Shown here piece by piece: positions 13,981-19,387 of a stretch of DNA of 26,392 nt. A model generated the notes under the pieces. That model was given only the letters and a program-made list of their open reading frames with translations, ran no database searches and was not told the origin of the DNA. Both the position numbers and the translations under genes were made by a program. Numbering within the stretch: the first letter of the stretch is position 1; each line of letters starts with the position of its first letter. The DNA comes from a virus: positions 1 through 26,392 of the IMG/VR virus record IMGVR_UViG_3300042868_007432. One strand, written 5' to 3'.

Positions 13981-14231
13981 ATGTTATCGCCCAATCATTT
14001 CTGACTGTCCCAAATACCGGATTTCAGCGGCAACTCATTTCTACTGTACAATAGAGTGAGAGGTTAGGGCTTGTGTGTTAACTTGCTGTTGTTACTGGTA
14101 CACTAACCAACCGACTTAGGTTCAAGTATCGGCTCAGGTCCCTGTGGCGGTAAAACCACTTCTCATCATACGGGAGCATACTAGGTGGGAACTACCCTCT
14201 TTTGTGTATTTCCGAATACGGAAACCTCGTG
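13981..14231 (-). ncRNA. Structured non-coding RNA unit of about 250 nt within the array
   Basis: No plausible gene lies here. The unit is richer in GC than its surroundings and full of local inverted repeats. On the minus strand these include TTTCCG-TATT-CGGAAA, GTGG-8-CCAC, CCGATACTT-GAACCT-AAGTCGG (with a bulge) and GGTTAG...CTAACC. It fills exactly the space between tRNA-like elements 5 and 6. No tmRNA tag frame was found. It may be a processed regulatory or structural RNA. The strand is inferred from the neighbours. Confidence 0.5.
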
Positions 14232-14327
14232 TAGCCAGGACAGGACTTGAACCTGTGATATGGTACGCTAACATTTGAATCATCATAGTTAGTTCGCCAT
14301 TGACGCAACCAATTCCGTCACCTGACT
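14232..14327 (-). ncRNA. tRNA-like element 5 (96 nt)
   Basis: Acceptor AGTCAGG/CCTGGCT (one T-G pair), D-stem TGACG/CGTCA, T-arm ACAGG TTCAAGT CCTGT. The anticodon position holds an extended arm: ATGG/CCAT, a 4x4 internal loop, then CTAAC/GTTAG closing a 15-base loop. No normal anticodon is seen. Confidence 0.6.
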
Positions 14328-14333
14328 ATTTTA

Positions 14334-14615
14334 TTATCTGCCTTCATATTGCCATAAAACAGCATTACAATAAGCATGTACAGCACCTTCAGTCATATTT
14401 GTTTTATGACAATGTTGAAGATGAACTGGATTTATTAAAAACCCCTCTGGAAACAATCTCCAATTGATTGGTTTATTCGTTATTCTTTCAGGAGCGACCT
14501 CATCTAATGACTCCCCACAATACATACACTTATTGCTCTGTGCTTCTATATATTGTAACCTAACTTCTCTCCTTTGTTTAGGTAAAAGTTTTGTATAATC
14601 TGTTGGTAGTTCCAT
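14334..14615 (-). CDS. Endonuclease VII-like HNH protein, 93 aa
   Basis: The frame continues upstream to 14702 through a tRNA-like element, but ATG 14615 (MELPTDYTKLLPKQR) is the likely start: it is 15 bases after that element's 3' end. Zinc site residues are Cys30 and Cys33 (CMYC) and the HLQHCHKT (65-72) and YCN (82-84) blocks, matching the recombination endonuclease VII pattern CxxC...HxxHCHxT...CN. Family members resolve branched DNA or act as nicking HNH enzymes. It is short, so its role may be limited to nicking. The stop is seven bases before the next tRNA-like element. Confidence 0.75.
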   Translation of the reverse strand: MELPTDYTKLLPKQRREVRLQYIEAQSNKCMYCGESLDEVAPERITNKPINWRLFPEGFLINPVHLQHCHKTNMTEGAVHAYCNAVLWQYEGR

Positions 14616-14629
14616 AATTTTATATTTTG

Positions 14630-14727
14630 CAGTCAGGACAGGACTTGAACCTGTAATGCAGAGAGTAGTCCTCAACGGGTAACGCCTTAACATACCATAC
14701 ATTTGACACCAATTCCGCCACCTGACT
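14630..14727 (-). ncRNA. tRNA-like element 4 (98 nt)
   Basis: Acceptor AGTCAGG/CCTGACT and T-arm ACAGG TTCAAGT CCTGT are perfect; the D-stem (GGC/GTC) is weak. The middle, enclosed by AATG/CATT, holds small hairpins (GGTA/TACC and GAG-GACTA-CTC) rather than one anticodon arm. Confidence 0.6.
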
Positions 14728-14736
14728 ATTTATTTT

Positions 14737-14928
14737 TTACTTTTCAATATATGCCCAAATTGTAATTTCTCTATCATCACAAGATTCATCATATGATGGC
14801 AGATACCATTCATTATTTTTGTAATGACACACTTCAAACTTCGGTGTGTTTTTTAATGATGATTGAATCAAAACCCAACTATCATCTTTTGGGTATGTTT
14901 TGTCTTTTTTGAAATTTATCCACTCCAT
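14737..14928 (-). CDS. DUF551-like small protein, 63 aa
   Basis: Begins MEWINFKKDKTYPKDDSWVL and ends in REITIWAYIEK, similar in length and layout to DUF551 proteins, which start with WI-x-V and have a WxxIP-type end; these are common in phages and have no known function. Two Cys are present. It sits between tRNA-like elements 3 and 4: ATG 17 bases after one, stop 10 bases before the other. Confidence 0.6.
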   Translation of the reverse strand: MEWINFKKDKTYPKDDSWVLIQSSLKNTPKFEVCHYKNNEWYLPSYDESCDDREITIWAYIEK

Positions 14929-14944
14929 ATCTTTTATTATTTAG

Positions 14945-15057
14945 TATCTGAGACAGGATTCGAACCTGTATGAAATCATCTTTGGGTACATAAATGTATT
15001 TCTACATTCAAGTTGACTTCTCACTTTGTTAGCGTCTACCAATTCCGCCACCTGGAT
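14945..15057 (-). ncRNA. tRNA-like element 3 (113 nt)
   Basis: The T-arm (ACAGG TTCGAAT CCTGT) and a leucine-like D-arm (GCGGAATTGGTAGACGC) are good, but the acceptor ATCCAGG/CTCAGAT has two mismatches. The middle holds CAAAGT/ACTTG (one bulged A, 9-base loop) and AATGTA-GAAA-TACATT, where a long variable arm would lie. Confidence 0.55.
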
Positions 15058-15064
15058 ATTTTAT

Positions 15065-15289
15065 TTACTTAACAAATATTTCTGTAAGTGGTAAAGATAC
15101 AAATTTGTAGTTATAAACCTCATTTGGTAATGTTCCATCAATACACTCAACAATATAATATGGCATCAATCCAGAAGAACTTTTACCCACTATTTTACCA
15201 TCAAAGGTTGAATCACCTATTCTAACACTAACTTCAACACCATCGGTCAATTCCGGCGTATTCACAATTTCTTCAAATGTTCTATTCAT
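15065..15289 (-). CDS. Small protein of unknown function, 74 aa
   Basis: Its ATG is 17 bases after tRNA-like element 2 and its stop eight bases before element 3. The product (MNRTFEEIVNTPELTDGVEV) is beta-rich (VSVRIGDSTFDGKIVGKSS), possibly a small SH3 or OB-like domain. Not recognised. Confidence 0.6.
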   Translation of the reverse strand: MNRTFEEIVNTPELTDGVEVSVRIGDSTFDGKIVGKSSSGLMPYYIVECIDGTLPNEVYNYKFVSLPLTEIFVK

Positions 15290-15305
15290 ATCATTTAATT
15301 TTTAG

Positions 15306-15372
15306 TAGTCAAGGCAGGAATCGAACCCGCGCTCTCCCTTATCGGGTGCGTATGCCAACACGCCACTTGACT
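15306..15372 (-). ncRNA. tRNA-like element 2 (67 nt, truncated anticodon arm)
   Basis: Acceptor AGTCAAG/CTTGACT, D-stem GCGT/ACGC and T-arm GCGGG TTCGATT CCTGC are well formed. The anticodon arm is cut to CCC-GATAA-GGG (three pairs, five-base loop), so it cannot decode in the usual way. Confidence 0.6.
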
Positions 15373-15377
15373 ATGTA

Positions 15378-15450
15378 ATACCGATGCCTTTACTTTCACG
15401 AGGACTTGCGTGTCTTTTTCAATATTACTATTTTAGGACCCCATCGGTAT
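15378..15450 (-). ncRNA. Structured RNA unit between tRNA-like elements 1 and 2
   Basis: The ends AATACCGATG and CATCGGTATT form a perfect 10-bp stem that encloses CACG/CGTG and other pairs. On the plus strand the stem runs into six T residues and would look like a terminator, so a plus-strand transcript is possible. If transcribed with its neighbours it is a minus-strand unit released between two processed elements. Confidence 0.5.
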
Positions 15451-15456
15451 TTTTTG

Positions 15457-15537
15457 TAGTCAGGACAGGAACTGATACTGAGTCAACCTCATACCTCATC
15501 AAGTATATTATAGAGATATCAATTCCGTCACCTGACT
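15457..15537 (-). ncRNA. tRNA-like element 1 (81 nt), T-arm lost
   Basis: The acceptor AGTCAGG/CCTGACT is perfect and the D-arm start matches the others (TGACGGAATTG), but the TTCRA T-loop is missing. GGAATTGATA and TATCAGTTCC pair over ten positions with one G-T, giving a long hairpin. First element downstream of the promoter at 15564. Confidence 0.5.
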
Positions 15538-15563
15538 AATATTCCATCTTTAAAGAACTTCTA

Positions 15564-15595
15564 CAAATATACGGAGAATCTTTTATTCTACCAAA
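15564..15595 (-). promoter_or_regulatory. Bacteroidota-type promoter driving the tRNA-like array
   Basis: On the minus strand TTTG (15595-15592), 20 bases, then TATATTTG (15571-15564). Transcription would start near 15557, about 20 bases before tRNA-like element 1. The box and its flank match the promoters at 15904 and 16462. Confidence 0.65.
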
Positions 15596-15888
15596 TCTTT
15601 TTCAATAGTTTCATCCCACCAATCAACTGCAAACATCAATTCAATTGTTTCCTCACCACTTTCATAAGAACGATATCTTACGTGAAACCCTCCTGTTGAA
15701 ATTGACTCTTTTTCTTCCAATGAATCTTTCAACAATCGTCTTGCTTCTTGTTTTAACTCTGGAAGAGTTGGGATACCTTCTTCAGAACCGAACCACCGCC
15801 AATCCAAAAATTCCATTACTTTTTGAACTTTTTCAAACTTGAAATAGTCCATTATTGTATCAATTGCTTCTTGTTGTTTCTGTGTCAT
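15583..15888 (-). CDS. Acidic protein of unknown function, 101 aa
   Basis: Transcribed from the promoter at 15904-15933. The product (MTQKQQEAIDTIMDYFKFEK) is helical in its N-terminal two thirds (PELKQEARRLLKDSLEEKES) and ends in a beta-rich part (FHVRYRSYESGEETIELMFAV). The sequence FLDWRWFGSEEGIPT is a type found in many phage and bacterial small proteins with no firm function. Its stop overlaps the promoter of the tRNA-like array. Confidence 0.65.
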   Translation of the reverse strand: MTQKQQEAIDTIMDYFKFEKVQKVMEFLDWRWFGSEEGIPTLPELKQEARRLLKDSLEEKESISTGGFHVRYRSYESGEETIELMFAVDWWDETIEKDLVE

Positions 15889-15903
15889 AAGTTATAATTT
15901 TCA

Positions 15904-15933
15904 CAAATATACGACAAAATAAGTTATTACAAA
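15904..15933 (-). promoter_or_regulatory. Bacteroidota-type promoter for the 15888 gene
   Basis: On the minus strand TTTG (15933-15930), 18 bases, TATATTTG (15911-15904). The predicted start lies about 8 bases before the ATG. Confidence 0.6.
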
Positions 15934-15974
15934 ATTAAGTTATTAACAATTTTATGTGTTTGTCAAGTTTTTTA

Positions 15975-16457
15975 TTAACAAATTTTGAATGCGGAATTAA
16001 TAACTCGCTTCTTCATTTTTGCGTCAGATGAATTACCAACAACATTACCATCAATGATTGAAAATGCGTGACCGCGAACAACAACAAGATAGTTACCAAC
16101 AGGGTTATTCTTAATGAATGTACCTGTGGTCATATTACGTTTAACAATCTGACCTTTAACTTTAACATCATATTTCATGTTTCCGTCTTGGTCACCCAAA
16201 GTAGAGAATATCTTTCCGTTAATTGGAATTTTATTGTCAACCATATGACGCATACCGATAACAAATTTTTTTGTTCCTTCACGGTTTTTACGGAACCAAA
16301 TCTTCGCAACAAAATTGTGAGCCTCATCATAATTCATTTCAAAAGCTGATGCAATTGCTCTTACGGCACAATCATTTGATTCTGTTTTAGCAATTATTGA
16401 ATCAGAGTAACCAATAATTGCCTCTTTTGTGGGTATGTATTTGATTTCGTTATTCAT
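15975..16457 (-). CDS. Putative papain-like cysteine peptidase, 160 aa
   Basis: The frame is open to 16490, but that start lies in the promoter; ATG 16457 (MNNEIKYIPTKEAII) is preferred and gives a nearly leaderless mRNA. The protein has a NDCAVRAIASAFEMNYDEA block (about 28-46), with Cys as the likely nucleophile followed by a helix, and later LVVVRGHAFSIIDGNVVG, with His and a following Asp/Asn. This Cys...His order resembles small papain-fold (C39/NlpC-like) proteins common in phages. No signal peptide is seen. The substrate is unknown; it could process a phage or host protein or act as a non-enzymatic relative. Confidence 0.5.
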   Translation of the reverse strand: MNNEIKYIPTKEAIIGYSDSIIAKTESNDCAVRAIASAFEMNYDEAHNFVAKIWFRKNREGTKKFVIGMRHMVDNKIPINGKIFSTLGDQDGNMKYDVKVKGQIVKRNMTTGTFIKNNPVGNYLVVVRGHAFSIIDGNVVGNSSDAKMKKRVINSAFKIC

Positions 16458-16461
16458 ACCA

Positions 16462-16493
16462 CAAATATACGGCAGACAATCCGTTCCCACAAA
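16462..16493 (-). promoter_or_regulatory. Bacteroidota-type promoter for the peptidase-like gene
   Basis: On the minus strand TTTG (16493-16490), 20 bases, TATATTTG (16469-16462). It lies right before ATG 16457 and so decides the start. Confidence 0.65.
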
Positions 16494-16519
16494 ATTAACT
16501 TATCAACATATGATAAGTG

Positions 16520-16975
16520 TTAATTTTTGTTAACTTTCCGTGTTTGAATGCTATTTTTCTTTGCAATGTTTAGATTGGACCATTCTTTATTACCAGTAAT
16601 TTCTTCACCACAATAGTCAGGAATATTAACAATCCCAATTTCATACTCTATTTCAGCAGATGTTCTTCCATCAGGATAAACATCAATATCAACCTTATTA
16701 CCTTCAAATGTGGTCTTATATCTTGTTTTTTCAAGTTTTATGTCGGTAGATTGATACAAATGGTGACCGTCCTGTACTGGAATTTGATACTCGTATTCTG
16801 ACTTAGTTGTCTTATCAATTTTTACCTTGTATGCGACCCAAGCTTCATTGTCGTCAATGATTCTAACTCTAAATTGTTTCTTTTTATCAAACATAAGATA
16901 CGCTTGTTTGATGTGAATGGGAGTTAAACCTTCAGGTAGATACTTGAGTCTGAATTTACGTTCTCTTTCAATCAT
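16520..16975 (-). CDS. CYTH-domain phosphatase / triphosphate tunnel enzyme
   Basis: The 151-residue protein starts MIERERKFRL, the E-x-E-x-K signature (Glu3, Glu5, Lys7) of the CYTH superfamily. Further matches are IKQAYLM, FRVRI, YKVKIDKTTKSEYEYQI, LEKTRYKTTF, KVDIDVY and AEIEYEI, which line the tunnel that binds triphosphate. Members hydrolyse tripolyphosphate, thiamine triphosphate or nucleoside triphosphates, or make cAMP. The substrate here cannot be told. It overlaps the tiny lipoprotein gene at its start. A phage-encoded CYTH protein may alter host nucleotide or polyphosphate signalling. Confidence 0.88.
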   Translation of the reverse strand: MIERERKFRLKYLPEGLTPIHIKQAYLMFDKKKQFRVRIIDDNEAWVAYKVKIDKTTKSEYEYQIPVQDGHHLYQSTDIKLEKTRYKTTFEGNKVDIDVYPDGRTSAEIEYEIGIVNIPDYCGEEITGNKEWSNLNIAKKNSIQTRKVNKN

Positions 16976-17141
16976 TGATATTTTTTTGTAAAATTAAAAT
17001 ATTTTTACTACTTGTTCCAACCCATTTAACTCTAGGGTGACTTTTTACTTTTACAGATTTAACTCTATAGTGATTTTTTGTTGTTTTACAAGAGGTCACA
17101 CACAGAATACAAATGAGTATTACTAAAATTTTTCTCATCAT
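16968..17141 (-). CDS. Tiny lipoprotein, 57 aa
   Basis: The frame from ATG 17141 (or ATG 17138) ends TGA at 16970-16968 and overlaps the CYTH gene start by eight bases. The product starts MMRKILVILICILCVTSC: positive start, hydrophobic core and a lipobox VTSC, so Cys18 should be lipid-modified. The mature part is about 40 residues, very basic (YRVKSVKVKSHPRVKW). Size and layout resemble Rz1-type outer-membrane spanin lipoproteins, but no inner-membrane partner with a coiled coil is seen. Other possibilities are an envelope or exclusion protein. Confidence 0.65.
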   Translation of the reverse strand: MMRKILVILICILCVTSCKTTKNHYRVKSVKVKSHPRVKWVGTSSKNILILQKNIND

Positions 17142-17180
17142 TTATTTAAAAAGGTTTATCAAATAATTAAACACTCCAAA

Positions 17181-17276
17181 TCAAGGATTCGGTTTTTTGT
17201 AAAAATCTTTTGTGATTAGATAACACAGGAAAAAACCTGTGAAAATCCCCCCTAATATACACATTAATTCTGTCAT
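17181..17276 (-). CDS. Tiny membrane protein, 31 aa
   Basis: The frame from ATG 17276 to TGA 17183-17181 gives MTELMCILGGIFTGFFLCYL and a short basic tail (KKPNP). The segment from about 4 to 22 is a membrane helix with two Cys. It lies nine bases after the 17285 gene end, in line with the operon. It could be a holin or antiholin-like peptide. The short length makes it uncertain. Confidence 0.4.
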   Translation of the reverse strand: MTELMCILGGIFTGFFLCYLITKDFYKKPNP

Positions 17277-17284
17277 AATATATT

Positions 17285-17479
17285 TTAGTTAGTTTCAACT
17301 AGTAAAGAGTCACACAACGACTCAATTTTGTTAACGATAATGTTTCCAAAACGAGATTGAACTACAATCGTCGGATGTTTAACAAGACTTGCGTTATACA
17401 TATGATACTTTTTGTCATAAGTAATAACTACTTGTCCATACTTTGAATTAACTACTGATGTTTCTTTTGTACTTGTCAT
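17285..17479 (-). CDS. Small protein of unknown function, 64 aa
   Basis: Overlaps the stop of the 17476 gene as ATGA, so co-translated. The product (MTSTKETSVVNSKYGQVVIT) is beta-rich with a Val-rich stretch (GNIIVNKI) and one Cys. No membrane segment or known motif. Confidence 0.55.
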   Translation of the reverse strand: MTSTKETSVVNSKYGQVVITYDKKYHMYNASLVKHPTIVVQSRFGNIIVNKIESLCDSLLVETN

Positions 17480-17661
17480 GGTATTTGTATTTTTTTAAGT
17501 TTTTTTGTTGAAATTTCCCATTTAAACCCTTCAGCATCTTCAACAACTGCGAATAGATTATTATTATTTAATGATAGTATTTTGACTAAACATTCAATTT
17601 CAGTGTTACAGTCTGAAATTACCATATCACCAACCCCAAAATCTAATTTTTTATCAACCAT
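17476..17661 (-). CDS. Small SH3/KOW-like protein of unknown function, 61 aa
   Basis: The frame is open from 17730, but ATG 17661 gives a short eight-base overlap with the upstream gene and is preferred (MVDKKLDFGVGDMVISD). The pattern GVGDMVIS... AVVEDAEGFKWEISTKKLKKI is typical of a small five-stranded SH3/KOW fold, often seen in phage and bacterial regulators. The specific family is not recognised. Confidence 0.55.
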   Translation of the reverse strand: MVDKKLDFGVGDMVISDCNTEIECLVKILSLNNNNLFAVVEDAEGFKWEISTKKLKKIQIP

Positions 17662-17953
17662 GACTCTCAAAATAATTTTTATAAAGTTCCAAAACTTTAG
17701 TCTCCTCATCTTCAAATTCCTCGTTAACATAAGACATCATTTTTCTAATGCCCTCAAGACGACCAATTCTCGTAACAAGTTCTCTTTGATTTGTAAAACT
17801 CTCAACTAGGTTTTGATATATCATTTCCTCTTGTTCCATCAAATCCTGACAAAGATAATACAAATTTTTCAAAGTTTCATCATCAGGACTAATTTGACGC
17901 TCAATTTTTAAAACATCAAATATTTGTTGTAACGGTGCCGTTCTGTTTTCCAT
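17654..17953 (-). CDS. Helical protein of unknown function, 99 aa
   Basis: The product (MENRTAPLQQIFDVLKIERQ) is mainly helical and acidic, with a long likely coiled coil (LYYLCQDLMEQEEMIYQNLVE region). It overlaps the downstream gene by eight bases and starts one base after the upstream stop. Not recognised. Confidence 0.6.
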   Translation of the reverse strand: MENRTAPLQQIFDVLKIERQISPDDETLKNLYYLCQDLMEQEEMIYQNLVESFTNQRELVTRIGRLEGIRKMMSYVNEEFEDEETKVLELYKNYFESHG

Positions 17954-17954
17954 A

Positions 17955-18236
17955 TTACTTGATATTATCTAGTGGATAAGCATTTAGGATTGATTCTTTA
18001 TCAACTGTAATATTTACTCTATCTAAAATTTTTGTACCTGGTTCTAAAGATTGAGCAAACCAAGTTTTATCATACATATTTATACATCTGCTTTCACTAG
18101 CAGCTTTTAATGCGGCTTCTACATGAAGTTTAGCAAACTCTATAAAAGCTTTACATATATCTATATCACTGTCTGTCCAAGTAGTACCTGATGCATCATC
18201 AAGTTTTTTTAAAAATTCTTCAGCAGTTTGTTTCAT
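17955..18236 (-). CDS. Phage protein of unknown function with conserved IEFAKLHVEAALKAAS core, 93 aa
   Basis: The product starts MKQTAEEFLKKLDDASGTTW and includes FIEFAKLHVEAALKAASES, and ends SILNAYPLDNIK. This pairing of an AKLHxEAALKAAS helix and a SILNAYPLxNIK tail recurs, as I recall, in many Bacteroidota phage and prophage proteins of unknown function. It is a soluble helical protein. It lies one base upstream of the 17953 gene in the same operon. Confidence 0.7.
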   Translation of the reverse strand: MKQTAEEFLKKLDDASGTTWTDSDIDICKAFIEFAKLHVEAALKAASESRCINMYDKTWFAQSLEPGTKILDRVNITVDKESILNAYPLDNIK

Positions 18237-18277
18237 ATTATTTCTTTTTTAGTTTGTCAAAATAGTGTCATTAGTAC

Positions 18278-18466
18278 TTATACGCTTAATAGCAATCCAA
18301 AAAACATAACTGCAAAGAGTAGGGTTATTGGATAGTAAGCAAACAACCAGCACAATCCAACTATGGATAGCATTCCCGGTCTTTTATAGAACATTCTAAA
18401 CGCATCAACTAAAGGATGGGTACCTATCTTTAGTAGGTTAATAAAGTATGATTGTATTTTTTTCAT
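18278..18466 (-). CDS. Small membrane protein of unknown function, 62 aa
   Basis: Overlaps the upstream gene stop as ATGA. The product (MKKIQSYFINLLKIGTHPLV) has a basic N-terminus and a long hydrophobic C-terminal part (about 33-62, MLSIVGLCWLFAYYPITLLF), probably two short membrane helices. The family is not recognised. Confidence 0.6.
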   Translation of the reverse strand: MKKIQSYFINLLKIGTHPLVDAFRMFYKRPGMLSIVGLCWLFAYYPITLLFAVMFFGLLLSV

Positions 18467-18822
18467 TTTACGATTTCAATTAATTTAATTAGACAAGCAA
18501 GTTCTGCTTCTTCGTAGGTTTTAAATTCTACTTCATATGGTAAACCAGAACTGTTATTTCTATCTGAAATTTTATACCACCAATCAGTACCTACAATTAA
18601 ATAAGGTTTAATTTCTGCAAATAAACCATATTTCTCTCTAAAAAATCTGAATGATTGGGAGAATGTTGGTGCAAGAATGGCTTCTTTTATTAAGTCAGAT
18701 TTGATTACCATACCTATTTCTACACCATAATCTTTTGATACGTACCAACCAAAACAAGGTTCATCAAACCCAAGTTGTTTTAATTCTAGTGCGATATCAT
18801 ATGGTGTAAATTCTTTGTTCAT
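18463..18822 (-). CDS. Protein of unknown function, 119 aa
   Basis: Begins MNKEFTPYDIALELKQLGFD and contains ECx-like and Tyr-rich stretches (DEPCFGWYVSKDYG, then FSQSFRFFREKYGLFAEI). Proteins of the type ALELKxLGFxEPCFGxY... FSQAFRWFREKYxL...I are, as I recall, frequent in Bacteroidota phages without known function. The C-terminal part reads YEEAELACLIKLIEIV. It is soluble. It starts one base after the 18824 gene stop region. Confidence 0.7.
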   Translation of the reverse strand: MNKEFTPYDIALELKQLGFDEPCFGWYVSKDYGVEIGMVIKSDLIKEAILAPTFSQSFRFFREKYGLFAEIKPYLIVGTDWWYKISDRNNSSGLPYEVEFKTYEEAELACLIKLIEIVK

Positions 18823-18823
18823 T

Positions 18824-19006
18824 TTAATTTTCTTTTAATTGTGATTTAGCACACGCTTTCCCAAAACTAAAACCCCCTTGACTATCGTGACCTTCAGGTA
18901 TTTGATTGTAGTAGTTGCCATCAGTCATTGATAACTCAAGCCAAACTGCGGTTTTAGGATTTAACTTTTCACCACATCTTTCACAGAGTATAATTTGTTC
19001 TTTCAT
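18824..19006 (-). CDS. Small protein with a CxxC pair, 60 aa
   Basis: Transcribed from the promoter at 19011-19040, nearly leaderless. The CERCGEKL pair (Cys8, Cys11) is followed by KPKT-like turns and a third Cys near the end (GKACAKSQL), so a zinc ribbon of the CxxC...HxxxxxxxxxxxC type is possible (His39). The middle part ELSMTDGNYYNQIPEGHDSQ resembles phage-borne small zinc proteins. No function is known. Confidence 0.6.
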   Translation of the reverse strand: MKEQIILCERCGEKLNPKTAVWLELSMTDGNYYNQIPEGHDSQGGFSFGKACAKSQLKEN

Positions 19007-19010
19007 TCAA

Positions 19011-19040
19011 CAAAGGTAAATAAAAAACTAACATCGGCAA
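19011..19040 (-). promoter_or_regulatory. Bacteroidota-type promoter for the 19006 operon
   Basis: On the minus strand TTG (19040-19038), 19 bases, TACCTTTG (19018-19011). The predicted start falls at or next to the ATG. Confidence 0.6.
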
Positions 19041-19067
19041 TTATAGACTTAGCGTTCATTATGTTGG

Positions 19068-19337
19068 TCATCGGTATTTCTCGTAAAGTTTCTCAATAAT
19101 TTCAGAATCCTCAATTGTCATTTGGTAAAATTTGTCAGAAAGTAATGACATTTTGTCACGAAATTCAATTTCGTTTGAAGTCATTTTTGATTCATCCCTA
19201 ATATTAGATTTATCAAGATAACCCACTTCTTGTAGGTATCTGACTAACATTTGTAGTTCTCTTTCGCTGCACGAATCAACAAATTCGTCAATTTCAATGT
19301 CAACATCAACGTCGACGGTAGTGTAAATGCTTGCCAT
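19068..19337 (-). CDS. Acidic protein of unknown function, 89 aa
   Basis: The product starts MASIYTTVDVDVDIEIDEFV, a run of alternating acidic and hydrophobic residues, and continues helical (CSERELQMLVRYLQEVGYLD). The phrase DVDVDIDEF...CSxxEL is, as I recall, common in phage proteins of unknown function. It is preceded by the promoter at 19355. Confidence 0.65.
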   Translation of the reverse strand: MASIYTTVDVDVDIEIDEFVDSCSERELQMLVRYLQEVGYLDKSNIRDESKMTSNEIEFRDKMSLLSDKFYQMTIEDSEIIEKLYEKYR

Positions 19338-19354
19338 ATCTTTATAATTTTAGA

Positions 19355-19386
19355 CAAAGATATAATGGAAAAACAGTAAAAACAAA
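19355..19386 (-). promoter_or_regulatory. Bacteroidota-type promoter for the 19337 gene
   Basis: On the minus strand TTTG (19386-19383), 20 bases, TATCTTTG (19362-19355), with the predicted start about 11 bases before the ATG. Confidence 0.6.
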
Positions 19387-19387
19387 T

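Noticed and set aside
13981-14231. tmRNA gene
   Set aside because: Structured and next to tRNA-like elements, but no tag-coding frame and no tRNA-like ends of its own were found.
13571-15537. Suppressor tRNAs and stop-codon reassignment
   Set aside because: No anticodon can be read with confidence, and TAA, TAG and TGA all end clear genes in the window.
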